In this document: positions 19,300 to 28,441 of the stretch, one piece after another
Layout of the letters: each line of letters starts with the position of its first letter
Numbering within the stretch: the first letter of the stretch is position 1
Source of the DNA: an uncultured Clostridia bacterium
GTDB taxonomy: Bacteria; Bacillota; Clostridia; Oscillospirales; Ruminococcaceae
Reading direction: 5' to 3'
Assembly (NCBI GenBank): GCA_947627205.1
Contig: CANQVE010000013.1
Span: 1 to 49,778 of the forward strand
DNA: 49,778 nucleotides
Made by a program: the position numbers and the translations under genes
Notes under the pieces: generated by a model
Told to the model about the DNA's origin: nothing
Database searches by the model: none
The model's input: the letters and a program-made list of their open reading frames with translations, nothing else

Positions 19300-19470
19300 T
19301 AGAATTTAAAACCACTTTTCGGGAAGTGCGCATTTTTACGGTTTTGCGAGCGTAGCGAGCAAAATTGAATTGCCCTTTTAGATTTAAGAAATAAGAAGTA
19401 AGAGGTAAGAAATGAGCGAACAACTGTTCGGTATAAATTCTTACCTCTAATCTCTAACCTCTTACCTCTA
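19300..19470. repeat. Heptad repeats before tRNA-Gln
   Basis: TTTTGCGAGCG-TA-GCGAGCAAAA palindrome (about 19341-19363), then heptads in both orientations: GAAGTAAGAGGTAAGAAATG (about 19388-19410) and CTTACCTCTAATCTCTAACC (about 19439-19470). No gene. Confidence 0.7.
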
Positions 19471-19511
19471 AATCTTTGAACCCCGCCGTAAAACGGCGGG
19501 GTTCAAAGATT
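19471..19511 (-). terminator. Perfect 19-bp-arm hairpin after tRNA-Gln
   Basis: A perfect inverted repeat (arms AATCTTTGAACCCCGCCGT and complement, 3-bp loop) that begins at the very end of the tRNA CCA. Its position fits a terminator or 3' processing structure, although no long T-run follows. Confidence 0.65.
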
Positions 19512-19585
19512 GGTTGGGGTAGAGGGATTTGAACCCCCGAATGACGGAGTCAGAGTCCGTTGCCTTACCGCTTGGCGACACCCCA
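19511..19585 (-). tRNA. tRNA-Gln (anticodon CTG)
   Basis: On the minus strand the gene reads TGGGGTG...; the 7-bp acceptor stem pairs TGGGGTG with TACCCCA (one G-T). The anticodon arm is ACGGA-CTCTGAC-TCCGT giving anticodon CTG (codon CAG). The T arm reads GGGGGTTCAAATCCC. The discriminator is A and CCA is encoded. Length 75 with CCA. Confidence 0.95.
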
Positions 19586-19689
19586 GCAATTAACAGTAAA
19601 ATTATACCACAACGGCTTTTATTTGTCAAGTACATTTTTCTAAAAATTACGAAAATATTATTTCCGCAGTGAACCGAAATATACGAAAA

Positions 19690-19845
19690 ACGCTGTTAGA
19701 GGCTGGAGGTTAGAAGCAAGAGGCAAGAGTTTTAGGCGAAAGGCTGTTTGCCAATATTACTGCATACTGTACCCAGCGTTGCATGCGAAGCGTTCAATGC
19801 GGTTACTGTCAACTGTCAACAGCGCTTCCGGCGCGTTTTTTCACA
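19690..19845. repeat. Heptad repeats of both families upstream of the acyl-CoA synthetase
   Basis: AGAGGCTGGAGGTTAGAAGC (about 19695-19714) and following heptads, then ACTGCATACTGTACCC and ACTGTCAACTGTCAACAG (about 19759-19821) with the CATGCGAAGCGTTCAATG motif between them. No gene; the promoter of the next gene follows. Confidence 0.75.
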
Positions 19846-19884
19846 CTATGTTTCTTTATTGTTGAAAATATTCCCATAATTTGC

Positions 19885-19913
19885 TTGACAAATGCATAAA
19901 TTAGTATTATAAT
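19885..19913 (+). promoter_or_regulatory. Sigma-A promoter of the acyl-CoA synthetase
   Basis: Consensus TTGACA (19885-19890), 17-bp spacer, consensus TATAAT (19908-19913). The start codon at 19952 is 39 bp from the -10, leaving a short leader. Confidence 0.88.
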
Positions 19914-19951
19914 TATCTTGATACCATAAAATGCGGGGGGATAAAGGGATC

Positions 19952-21619
19952 ATGGATGTAGAGTCATATCATCTTAATTTTGTGACAGAAGAATACGGCG
20001 AGGACGGTATCCTCAAAAAATTCGGAATAAAATATCCCGAAAATTATAATTTCGGCTATGATATAATAGATAAATTCGCCGAAATGGAACCCGACAGGCG
20101 CGCCGTTTTCTGGGTTGACCTGAAAGGCAACGAAAAGCTCCTGACTTTCGGCGACCTTTCTAGGCTGTCGAACAAAGCCGCTAATATGTTTATAAAAATG
20201 GGAATTAAAAAGGGCGACCATGTTATTTTGCTTATGAAAAGGCATTATCAGTTCTGGTATGTCCTTGTCGCGCTTATGAAAATAGGCGCTGTCGCTGTTC
20301 CAGCGACTTATCTTCTTACAACAAAAGACCTTGTCTACCGTTTTGACGCCGCTGACGTAAGGGCAGTTGTCTGCACCCATGACGGCGAAGTTGCGGATTT
20401 TGTTGACGAGGCGGATAAACTTGCAAAAGATCCGCTTTTGTGCAAGTATATCGTAAACGGCACTAAAGAGGGCTGGACGGATTTTGACAGTGAAATTGAA
20501 AAATATCCCGACACTTTAGAGCGTATCCCGACAAAAGCCGAGGAAATTTTCCTCATGTATTTTACAAGCGGTACAACGGGCTATCCCAAAATGGCGATAC
20601 ACGACCACACCTTGTCGCTGGCTCACATTCAAACCGCGAAGCACTGGCACAAAGTTGATCCGAACGGCTTGCACTTTACAATTTCCGACACGGGCTGGGC
20701 GAAAGCCGCGTGGGGGAAGATATACGGTCAGCTCGCTATGGGAACTTGCATTTTTGTTTATGATTTCAACAAGTTCATTCCAGAGGACGTTCTTGCGATG
20801 ATAGAAAAATACAGGATAACGACGCTGTGCGCGCCGCCTACTATGTTCAGATTTTTCATCAGTGTAGGTCCCGAAAAATATGACCTTTCGTCGCTTAAAT
20901 ACTGCAACATTGCGGGAGAAGCGCTTTCGGCAGAGGTATTCAACCGCTGGAAAGAAATTACGGGGCTTTCGCTTATGGAGGGCTTTGGACAGAGCGAGAG
21001 CACCTGTCTTATCGGAAACATAATCGGAATGACGCCAAAGCCCGGTTCTATGGGAAAGCCCACACCGCTTTATGACATTGACCTTGTTGACGCGGACGGA
21101 AAGTCCGTGCCTCCGGGAGTTGTGGGGGAAATTGTCGTAAAAGGCGAATACACGCACACGCCCGGGCTGTTCAGAGGTTACTATAAAAACAAGGAAGTCA
21201 CCGACAAGGTCTGGTATGACGGAATGTACCACACGGGCGATACTGCAACGCGCGACGAGGACGGGTATTATTGGTATGTCGGAAGAAATGATGATGTTAT
21301 AAAATCGAGCGGTTACAGGATAGGTCCGTTTGAGATAGAAAACGTTCTCGCCATGCACCCCGCGGTGCTTGAAAGCGCAGTTACGGGCGCACCGCACCCG
21401 ATACGCGGAGAGGTAGTAAAGGCGACTATCGTTCTTGAAAAGGGATACGAGCCGTCAGAGGAGCTTAAAAAAGAGATACAGGAGTTTGTAAAGCATAATA
21501 CGGCGCCGTATAAATACCCGAGAATAGTGGAGTTTGTAGACGAACTTCCGAAAACAACAAGCGGAAAAATACGCCGTGTCGAGATACGCGAGAATGACCG
21601 AAAAAGCGGAGAGAAATAA
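19952..21619 (+). CDS. Medium-chain acyl-CoA synthetase-like AMP-forming ligase
   Basis: A 555-residue ANL-superfamily ligase that activates a carboxylic acid with ATP to an acyl-adenylate and then to acyl-CoA. The P-loop-like motif MYFTSGTTGYPK is near residues 202-213; later motifs are EGFGQSE, YHTGDTATRDEDGYYWYVGR, and the A10 lysine in PKTTSGKIRR. The overall pattern (Y-L-L-T-T-K-D, HWHKVDPNG, DTGWAKA) is that of medium-chain/acetyl-CoA-like synthetases. The ATG at 19952 (MDVESYH) has GGGGGGATAAAGGG upstream; the ATG at 19931 has none. It stands alone with its own promoter, but could feed acids to the acyl-carrier operon 4 kb away. Confidence 0.9.
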   Translation: MDVESYHLNFVTEEYGEDGILKKFGIKYPENYNFGYDIIDKFAEMEPDRRAVFWVDLKGNEKLLTFGDLSRLSNKAANMFIKMGIKKGDHVILLMKRHYQFWYVLVALMKIGAVAVPATYLLTTKDLVYRFDAADVRAVVCTHDGEVADFVDEADKLAKDPLLCKYIVNGTKEGWTDFDSEIEKYPDTLERIPTKAEEIFLMYFTSGTTGYPKMAIHDHTLSLAHIQTAKHWHKVDPNGLHFTISDTGWAKAAWGKIYGQLAMGTCIFVYDFNKFIPEDVLAMIEKYRITTLCAPPTMFRFFISVGPEKYDLSSLKYCNIAGEALSAEVFNRWKEITGLSLMEGFGQSESTCLIGNIIGMTPKPGSMGKPTPLYDIDLVDADGKSVPPGVVGEIVVKGEYTHTPGLFRGYYKNKEVTDKVWYDGMYHTGDTATRDEDGYYWYVGRNDDVIKSSGYRIGPFEIENVLAMHPAVLESAVTGAPHPIRGEVVKATIVLEKGYEPSEELKKEIQEFVKHNTAPYKYPRIVEFVDELPKTTSGKIRRVEIRENDRKSGEK

Positions 21620-21627
21620 GAACGCAA

Positions 21628-21778
21628 GGGCTTCTAGAGGTTAGAGGTAAGAAGTAAGAGGTAAGAGTATAAACGAACTTTTTGGAGATAAAGTTTTTGA
21701 TATTCAGAGAAAGAGGCAAGAAGCTAGAGTTTAAGCTCTAGCCTCTTTTTCTTTTTATGCGTTATATTCGGCAAACAG
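21628..21778. repeat. 151-bp inverted repeat, copy 1, with terminator
   Basis: Starts 9 bp after the synthetase stop. It holds heptads, a unique middle (about 21668-21710) and a terminator hairpin GCTAGAG-TTTAAG-CTCTAGC followed by T-rich sequence (about 21722-21757). It is identical, except for one base, to the reverse complement of 25652-25802. Confidence 0.92.
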
Positions 21779-22628
21779 TGCCTGAAAAGGGCAACTATTA
21801 TACAAGCGGAGCGTAATTTCTTTCCCGCTCAAAAGTTTTTTCATACTGAATGTGCTTGCCCGCTCAAAACATCTTTGTAAGATTGCCTTTTCAAAGCATA
21901 GCTTTGAAAAGGCAATGCGGGGAAAACTCTTGTTTTCCCCGCAACTGTTGACAGTTGACAGTGTACGCGTTGAACGCTTCGCGTACAACGCTGTGTACAG
22001 TATTCAGTAATAACCGAAAGGCAGTCCTCTCATTATGCACCGTTGAATAGCCTTAACGCTCTTGCTTTCACGCTCTATTGTAAATCTATTTTTTAGGTGG
22101 CTCCCCGCTCAAAACATCTTTGTAAGATTGCCTTTTCAAAGCATAGCTTTGAAAAGGCAATGCGGGGAAAACTCTTGTTTTCCCCGCACCCCAGGTTCAA
22201 TGCCGTAGGCATTTAACCTGATGCGCTAGCTGACGCGTTTGCGGGGACTCCGTCCCCGCACCCCTGCCAGAGGGCAAAAATTTTTTGAAAAAAATTTTTT
22301 CCCTCTGGACTCCCTTTTCAAAAAACTTTCGTGCGACGCCCGTTAGGTCGTTTGAAAATTTAAAGTGCTTTTACGCTCAAAACATCTTTGTAGGATTGCC
22401 TTTTCAAAGCATAGCTTTGAAAAGGCAATGCGGGGAAAACTCTTGTTTTCCCCGCACCCTTTAGCGCTTTTGAAGCGGATTGCGGGGGCTTTGCCCCCGC
22501 GCCCCCACCAAAGGGCGCAATGCGCCCTTTGGAAACCCAAATACCGCGCCTTACGGCGCGGTCGGATAAAGAAAACGTTGCTTTCCGCTCAAAACTTATT
22601 CTTGCCTCTTGCTTCTAACCTCTAGCCT
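21779..22628. repeat. Composite repeat island between the synthetase and yfhO
   Basis: Three tandem hairpin blocks: A (21885-21913) with B (21917-21942); A (about 22130-22158), B (22162-22187), C, D, E (about 22266-22307); A (about 22398-22426), B (22430-22455), D (about 22481-22499), F (22508-22532), G (about 22543-22562). GTTGACAGTTGACAGTGTAC heptads lie at about 21946-21965 and CTTGCTTCTAACC heptads at the end. No gene. It abuts and overlaps the last codons of the yfhO-like gene. Confidence 0.88.
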
Positions 22629-25190
22629 CTAGCCCCTAGCCCTCTTCTTTCTTCTCCTAACTCTCACCGCTATCATTCCTGCGAGCAAGACCGCTCCGCA
22701 GAGCGAAACTATTGCCCCTACAGAAAATCCCTCGGGCAAGTAGACCAGCTTTACCGTATGCTCGCCCTCCGGCACCTCTATGCACATAAACGCGCCGTTT
22801 ATACCCGTCTGCACTTCGCTTTTCTTTCCGTCAACATACGCGCTCCAGCCCTTTTCATACGGTATGGTCGTAAACAGCGCGCTCCCCTCTTCGGCTTTTA
22901 CCGTAACTTCAAGCGTACAGCTGTTCGTTTTCTTTACCTCGTTATGGGGAATTTTCTCATTGAATGCTTCGAGCGCCTCGCTGTCGCAAACACAGAACAC
23001 GGGCTCTTTAAATTCCGCTTCGTCCGAATACAGCCTTATCTCAACGCTTATCTGTTCTCCCTCGGAGAAATTGCCCAGAAAGGCAGTATTATATTCAAAG
23101 CCGTTGAAATAATTCCTAAGATATTTCCCGTTTACATAAAGCGCACAGGTGTATTCGCGGTCGGTCGGGATATAGGCATAGACCGCTCCGCTTTTCGGCG
23201 CCGTAAATGTGTACATAACAATACCGTCGGAATGATGGTCTTTTTTTGTCAAATGGTCGCCGCGATGTGTGATGTTATTCGACGAGTATTCGGCGTCGGT
23301 TATCCGCGTGAAGATATCTTCATCTTCCCCCGTCACTGCCGAAGCAAGACTTTGCTGTAACGCAAAAGGATCTCCGCCCTCTATCTCACTGTTTATAATT
23401 GCCTTGTCTGCAAGAAATGCAACAGGGAGCGCGTCGGGGTTTTCGTATACGTTGCCGTCATTTTCGGTATACGGCACAAGCGCGCCGTCCTTTGAGATAA
23501 TGTATTTTATTCCGAAAAGGTCGTCCGTAAACATTGTAGAGCCGTTATAGCGCGTGTGCCAGTCGTATTGTCCGAAACCCATTTTCTTCATTAGTTCAAG
23601 AACGTCCGTATTATAAACGCTCGAAGAAAACGAAACGCCGTATATTCCCGCGCCGATATTGTCGTTAAATGCACGGTGGAATGTCTTTTCAATGCGGTAA
23701 AATCCGCTGTCATTTTCCTTTATTTTATCGGCATAATCTTTAAGTTCACTCATAAACGGCGCGTAATCGTCACGCTTCTGATAGCCGAAATCACTGTCAA
23801 TGTCTGTAATATAGCTTTGCATATTAGTAAACAGTTCAATGCACACAAGCGTTATAACAGCGCCTTTGACGACATTTTTCTGCTTATATTTTATAAGAAG
23901 TGCCAGACCTCCCGCAATTGCAAGGAAAACAAGCACAACAAGCGCGATATATTCGGCATGCTTATATTCCCTTGTCTTAAAGCCGTTTGCAATAAGGAAC
24001 AGTCCGAGCAATATCAAAAACGCCGCGCCTATGTGCTTTTGACGAATGAGCTTTATATTCTCAAAAGCCCTCGCGGCGATCATTATCAGCACAAAAATGA
24101 GGATAAACGAATACCTGTGCTCAAACCAGACAGGCGCGCGTCCGCCGTGCCAGAGGTTGTCCAATGGTTTAAAATACATTGAGAACATCAGAAATCCGCA
24201 CAAAATGCCGTTTGATATCCTCTCACGGAATGAAAATTTTCCGCTGATAAAATATGCAATTACGAAAATGAGCGTAAACAGTCCGCAGTAGATAAACGGA
24301 AGCCCGTTGTATCGCTGGCTGTCATAAACGGTGGGGAAGAATTTTAAAAACCCGTCCATTATGTTGAAGCACTCGCGGAATTCTATCCTGTCAAATCCGC
24401 CGTCGAGCTTTCCGCTGAAAAGCGAAAGCACCGAGGGGATAATTATTATTCCCGACATCATGACCGCGCTTGCGGACGAAAGCGCGAAAACGCCGATCTT
24501 ATGCTTTTTTGCGGGCATTGTTCTTGACAATATAAAATAGATGAAATAAAGTCCCGAAAAGACGCAGAGCATATATCCCGTATAATAGTTTGCAATAATT
24601 GCAAGAAACAGCGTTACGGTATACAGCAAAAAGCCTTGTTTTCTGCAAATGCGCTCAATTCCCATTGTAACAAGCGGTAGAGCAATTACAGCGTCGAGCC
24701 ACATGGGATTTATCGTGTTTGCCGCGGCATATCCGCACATGGCGTAGATAAGCGAAAACAACACGGAAGTAAACTCGGAATACTTTCGGTGTTTCCTAAG
24801 AAAAACGGACATAGCAAGACCTGCGCAAGCTGTTTTTGCGAGGAGCATTGTAAGAAGTCCCTCGGTTATGTTCTCTCTCGGGAACAGCAGGACAATGAGG
24901 TCAAACGGGCTTGCGAGATAATAGGCGAAAGTCCCGTAAAACCCGCCTGACGGCGAACCGCTCCAATTGTAGAAAAGGCTTTCTTGTCCCGAAAAAACGC
25001 TGCGCAGGTAATCGAAAAAATAAACGTACTGACTGCTGAAATCCACCGCAAGCACGGACTTTTCCCCGAACGGGAATATTCCTGCCGCGGCATAAGCGGT
25101 CAGAAGAAACAGGGGAGGCACGATAAAAGCAATAAAGTGGATCTTATTTGCAAATAAAAAATCTTTGATGTTATGCAGGATAGTTTTCAT
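22629..25190 (-). CDS. YfhO-like polytopic membrane protein
   Basis: An 853-residue membrane protein of the YfhO family. The N-terminal ~490 residues hold about a dozen transmembrane helices, beginning with FIAFIVPPLFLLTAYAAAGIFP, and include the family's acidic loop SVLAVDFSSQYVYFFDYLR. A large extracellular domain (about 500-820) follows, and a final helix plus a basic RRRKKRARG tail ends it. YfhO proteins are GT-C-like enzymes that help glycosylate lipoteichoic acid or other surface polymers. The last residues (ARG) and TAG stop come from a heptad repeat. It lies between the two 151-bp inverted copies. Confidence 0.88.
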   Translation of the reverse strand: MKTILHNIKDFLFANKIHFIAFIVPPLFLLTAYAAAGIFPFGEKSVLAVDFSSQYVYFFDYLRSVFSGQESLFYNWSGSPSGGFYGTFAYYLASPFDLIVLLFPRENITEGLLTMLLAKTACAGLAMSVFLRKHRKYSEFTSVLFSLIYAMCGYAAANTINPMWLDAVIALPLVTMGIERICRKQGFLLYTVTLFLAIIANYYTGYMLCVFSGLYFIYFILSRTMPAKKHKIGVFALSSASAVMMSGIIIIPSVLSLFSGKLDGGFDRIEFRECFNIMDGFLKFFPTVYDSQRYNGLPFIYCGLFTLIFVIAYFISGKFSFRERISNGILCGFLMFSMYFKPLDNLWHGGRAPVWFEHRYSFILIFVLIMIAARAFENIKLIRQKHIGAAFLILLGLFLIANGFKTREYKHAEYIALVVLVFLAIAGGLALLIKYKQKNVVKGAVITLVCIELFTNMQSYITDIDSDFGYQKRDDYAPFMSELKDYADKIKENDSGFYRIEKTFHRAFNDNIGAGIYGVSFSSSVYNTDVLELMKKMGFGQYDWHTRYNGSTMFTDDLFGIKYIISKDGALVPYTENDGNVYENPDALPVAFLADKAIINSEIEGGDPFALQQSLASAVTGEDEDIFTRITDAEYSSNNITHRGDHLTKKDHHSDGIVMYTFTAPKSGAVYAYIPTDREYTCALYVNGKYLRNYFNGFEYNTAFLGNFSEGEQISVEIRLYSDEAEFKEPVFCVCDSEALEAFNEKIPHNEVKKTNSCTLEVTVKAEEGSALFTTIPYEKGWSAYVDGKKSEVQTGINGAFMCIEVPEGEHTVKLVYLPEGFSVGAIVSLCGAVLLAGMIAVRVRRRKKRARG

Positions 25191-25359
25191 TATAGCTCCT
25201 TTTTGTAATAAAATGGTTGTTGGGAATATTTTCCGAAGTATATTGCTTATAAAAAGTTTGCTGAATTTATTATAGCATTTATAAGTTTTATTTCATAGAT
25301 GCAACTTATACAAATTTTATTTCCTTTTTCAAGGTTTTTTTATTTTTAATGCAAAGAAA

Positions 25360-25651
25360 AACGCCTGCAGTCAGTTGACAGGAGACAGTATGCAGTAAGA
25401 GCCGAAAGGCTGTCCGCTCATTTATCACTTTTGAATAATTGTAGGAACTTCTTTCCCGCTCAAAAGTTTTTTCATACTGAATGTACTTTTACGTTCAAAA
25501 CCTCTTTTAGGATTGCCGTTTTAAAAACACAGTTTTTAAAACGGCAATGCGGGGAAAACTCTTGTTTTCCCCGCACCCCCACCAAAGGGCGCAATGCGCC
25601 CTTTGGAAACCCAAATACCGCGCCTTACGGCGCGGTTGGATAGCGGAAAGG
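25360..25651. repeat. Composite repeat island upstream of yfhO
   Basis: GTCAGTTGACAGGAGACAG heptads (about 25371-25395), a CCGCTCAAAAG spacer, hairpin A variant with GTTTTAAAAAC arms (25515-25545), B (25549-25574), F (25582-25606) and G (about 25617-25636). No gene. 25191-25355 upstream of the YfhO start is A/T-rich with a TATAAT word (minus, 25269-25274) but no good -35. Confidence 0.85.
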
Positions 25652-25802
25652 CTGTTTGCCGAATATAACGCATAAAAAGAAAAAGAGGCTAGAGCTTAAA
25701 CTCTAGCCTCTTGCCTCTTTCTCTGAATATCAAAAACTTTATCTCCAAAAAGTTCGTTTATACTCTTACCTCTTACTTCTTACCTCTAACCTCTAGAAGC
25801 CC
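25652..25802. repeat. 151-bp inverted repeat, copy 2
   Basis: Reverse complement of 21628-21778 with one mismatch. It includes the terminator hairpin AAGAGGCTAGAG-6-CTCTAGCCTCTT (25683-25712) with an A-run on the plus side, so it terminates the minus-strand operon. It overlaps the last five codons and the stop of the flavodoxin-fold gene. Confidence 0.92.
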
Positions 25803-26493
25803 AATGCGCCAGCGTTATCGTTTCAAACCCTTTCGGCGAAAGTATCGGTCTTGATATGCGCTTTTTCGTTTCCTCGGACAACGCCCTGTTTTGCGCAAAC
25901 TCCGCACCCGCCGCCTTTATGTCCGCAAGATACCCCTCGCGCTGTCTCTTCGCCTTTTCGGCTATAAATAATTCCCCCTCGGGGCAGAGTATCGCCGTAT
26001 AATGCCCGTCTCCGCAGATAAGATCGTATTCCTTTAAAAGCGCAGGGAACATCGGCTTTTCGTCCACATATCCGCAGGTCGAGATCACCACAAGCCTCTT
26101 TTCGTGCATCGTTTCATCTCTAAGCTCATGGAACGACGCGTTCTTGTCCTCTACAAGATTTCCCATATACGGGAGCATAAACGGCAGACACCTGTCCGTC
26201 ATTGCCTTTAGCTGCGACGGCATACCGAAAAAGTACAGCGGAAAGCTCTCGATTATTATGTCCGCCACCTTTATCTTTTCATAAAGCCCCTGCATGTCGT
26301 CGTTTATAACACAATGCCCCTGCGTCTTGCTCCAGCAGGAAAAACACCCCACGCACGGCTTTATGTTCATTTTATAAAGATTTGCATATTCAACTTCCGT
26401 ATCGCTCGGAAAACCGCTTATAAACGCTTTTGTTATGTTCAGCGTATTCGACCTCTCGGTTTTCGGACTGCCGTTTAAAACCAGAATTTTCAT
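25786..26493 (-). CDS. Flavodoxin-fold NAD(P)H-dependent oxidoreductase
   Basis: A 235-residue FMN-binding protein of the NADPH-dependent FMN reductase/flavodoxin-like group. The FMN phosphate loop is GSPKTERSNT at 8-17, and a CVGCFSCW cysteine pair (about 52-59) follows, as in iron-sulfur-flavoprotein-type reductases. Last gene of the acyl-carrier operon, 18 bp after the phosphopantetheinyl transferase gene. It may supply reduction to the product, for example of double bonds or quinone-like groups, but the substrate is unknown. Its last residues (ASRG) and TAG stop are encoded by the repeat. Confidence 0.85.
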   Translation of the reverse strand: MKILVLNGSPKTERSNTLNITKAFISGFPSDTEVEYANLYKMNIKPCVGCFSCWSKTQGHCVINDDMQGLYEKIKVADIIIESFPLYFFGMPSQLKAMTDRCLPFMLPYMGNLVEDKNASFHELRDETMHEKRLVVISTCGYVDEKPMFPALLKEYDLICGDGHYTAILCPEGELFIAEKAKRQREGYLADIKAAGAEFAQNRALSEETKKRISRPILSPKGFETITLAHWASRG

Positions 26494-26511
26494 AACTTCT
26501 CCTTGTTTAAT

Positions 26512-27174
26512 TTACTTACATTCAACAGTTTCTTTTTCGCCTTTTGCTATACTTCCAAGCGGAACACTGATACTGTAATAGTAATTTTTACCGCTCGCTC
26601 TGATAACACCGCCCAGAAGCTCTCCGTCCGAAAGGTCAACGTCCTTAAAGCTCCCGAAAATATCCAAACCAGCGCGCTTTATATAAGCCTCTCTGCGTGT
26701 CCACGCTCCGAAAAACGCCGCGCTCTTGTCCGAGGAATTATTGAACTCCATAAGCTCTTTTTCGTTCATAAACGCCCATGCAAGCTCGGACATTTTCTCC
26801 GCCGAATACTCCCTCGCATACTGAACGTCACAGCCGACCTGTGCAGTTTCTCCGTTTTCGGACAGCGCCAGAACGCAGAATGCACAGCCCTCACTGTGCG
26901 AAACGCTGAAATCGACCTTATCGCCTACGACATACGGGCGGTTTTTTTCGTCATGTGCAATTATAAGCTCCGCGCGGTTTATCCTGTTTTTTACAAGCAG
27001 TCCGTCAAGCAGAAGAAATCCGCACGCGCTCTCGCAGAAAGCCTCTTTTCTCCTGCTCATTATCTCGCCGAAATAGTTCGCGCAGGCGGGGGAATAAAGC
27101 TCTCTTGCGCTTTCGATACGGCTTCTAAGTCCGCTCCCACCCGTTACAAAACAAGCCGAATAGTCAATTTTCAT
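26512..27174 (-). CDS. 4'-phosphopantetheinyl transferase, Sfp type
   Basis: A 220-residue Sfp-type enzyme that transfers phosphopantetheine from CoA to the serine of a carrier protein. Motifs are FSVSHSEG at 89-96, GCDVQ at 114-118 in place of the usual G(I/C)D(V/I)E, and WTRREAYIKRAG at 158-169. The Glu of the second motif is Gln here, an unusual change at a Mg-binding position, though the next Glu (REYSAEK) could compensate. Overlaps the dehydratase gene by 11 bp. It is a dedicated activator for the ACP of this operon; the general AcpS is expected elsewhere. Confidence 0.88.
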   Translation of the reverse strand: MKIDYSACFVTGGSGLRSRIESARELYSPACANYFGEIMSRRKEAFCESACGFLLLDGLLVKNRINRAELIIAHDEKNRPYVVGDKVDFSVSHSEGCAFCVLALSENGETAQVGCDVQYAREYSAEKMSELAWAFMNEKELMEFNNSSDKSAAFFGAWTRREAYIKRAGLDIFGSFKDVDLSDGELLGGVIRASGKNYYYSISVPLGSIAKGEKETVECK

Positions 27175-27619
27175 CTTCGTACACCAAGCTCTTGTCTATC
27201 GCAGTAAACAGCATTCTTCCCTTTGCTCTTACGCTTCCGTCGACGGAAATTTTCGCGTCGAACTCGCATGCCGCCTCGCTCATAAGCACGCACTCAACGC
27301 TTATTTCAAGCGTGTCTCCCGGGATAACGGGCTTTAAAAACTTAAAGTCCTTTACTCTAAGAAGCACATACAGCTTGCTTTCGTCGTCCGCCGCGCCCTC
27401 GGGCGCAATTACGAGACTGCAAAGCTGTGCCGCGGATTCAATAAGAAGCACCCCCGGCATTATCGGTGCGTCGGGAAAATGCCCCATAAAATAAGGCTCG
27501 TTTACCGAAACGTTCTTTATGCCCTTTGCGCTTTTGTTGGGAACAAGCTCCGTTACGCGCTCTATCATCTGAAAGGGCGGGCGCTGTTTAATGCGCTTGT
27601 TTATTTCAAGTATGTTCAT
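27164..27619 (-). CDS. FabZ-like hotdog 3-hydroxyacyl-ACP dehydratase
   Basis: A 151-residue hotdog-fold dehydratase. The catalytic histidine is His47 in FMGHFPDAP and the acid Glu61 in MPGVLLIESAAQL, both intact, and the opening PPFQMIERV is standard. It removes water from 3-hydroxyacyl-ACP to give the trans-2-enoyl chain. It is the only dehydratase of the operon and lies 77 bp after the ketoreductase. Length matches FabZ. Confidence 0.93.
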   Translation of the reverse strand: MNILEINKRIKQRPPFQMIERVTELVPNKSAKGIKNVSVNEPYFMGHFPDAPIMPGVLLIESAAQLCSLVIAPEGAADDESKLYVLLRVKDFKFLKPVIPGDTLEISVECVLMSEAACEFDAKISVDGSVRAKGRMLFTAIDKSLVYEDEN

Positions 27620-27696
27620 AATAAATTCACTTCTCCGAATATCGGGCTGTTATGAATGCCCGAATAATTTACCTTATGTTCAATTATTTAAACTCT

Positions 27697-28440
27697 TTAC
27701 AGGCTAAGTCCGCCGTCCAGCACTATAACTTGTCCCGTCATATAATCGAATGCACCCGAACAAAGCGCCGCTACGGTATCTGCGACCTGTTCTGCCGTGC
27801 CGAATTTTCCCATAGGAACGGCTTTTATATACTCCGCTTTTTTCTCCTCGGGGATATTGTTCATCATTTCCGTTTCGATAAATCCCGGAGCAACGGCGTT
27901 TACGGTGATGTTTCTCGGAGCAAGCTCTTTTGCGAGCGTCGCGGTCATTGAATTCACCGCGCCTTTTGTCGCGGAATAAACGCCCTGCCCCTCGACTGCA
28001 AGCACGGAGCTTACGGAAGAAACGTTTATTATCTTCCCGCCCGTTTTCATCATTTTTAGAGCCGCCTGCTGTGCGCAGTGAAAATAGCCCTTTATGTTTA
28101 TGTCAAGGCTTCTGGAAAGGCTCTCCTCGTTTATCATCAGCAGATAAGCGTCGTCTACCACGCCCGCATTGTTTACAAGTACGTCAATTCTCCCGAAAGT
28201 TTTCCATATCTCCCTGAACATATTCTGAACGGCTTTGAGGTCGGAAGTGTCAGCCTTTACGGAAAGCGCTTTCTGTCCGAGCTTTTCGATTTGAGCGCAG
28301 ACCTCGTTTGCCTTTGCGTCGTTTGAAACATAGTTCACCGCTATGTCATACCCGCACTCTGCGAGCTTTATCGCGCAGGCTCTGCCTATTCCTCTTGAAG
28401 CGCCCGTTACGAGCGCGACTTTGCTGTTGTTTGCTTCCAT
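27697..28440 (-). CDS. FabG-like 3-oxoacyl-ACP reductase
   Basis: A 247-residue short-chain dehydrogenase. The cofactor motif is TGASRGIG (12-19), NNAG lies at 90-93, and the catalytic set is Ser141/142, Tyr155 (YSATK) and Lys159. It reduces the beta-keto group on the carrier protein using NADPH. The gene starts 1 bp after the ketosynthase fusion gene's stop, so translation is coupled. It may be specialised for the product of this operon rather than for housekeeping fatty acids. Confidence 0.95.
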   Translation of the reverse strand: MEANNSKVALVTGASRGIGRACAIKLAECGYDIAVNYVSNDAKANEVCAQIEKLGQKALSVKADTSDLKAVQNMFREIWKTFGRIDVLVNNAGVVDDAYLLMINEESLSRSLDINIKGYFHCAQQAALKMMKTGGKIINVSSVSSVLAVEGQGVYSATKGAVNSMTATLAKELAPRNITVNAVAPGFIETEMMNNIPEEKKAEYIKAVPMGKFGTAEQVADTVAALCSGAFDYMTGQVIVLDGGLSL

Positions 28441-28441
28441 T

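Noticed and set aside
21779-22628. Hairpin blocks considered as integron attC sites
   Set aside because: No integrase, no attC core sites (GTT/AAC pair logic), and modules do not follow each gene as cassettes do.
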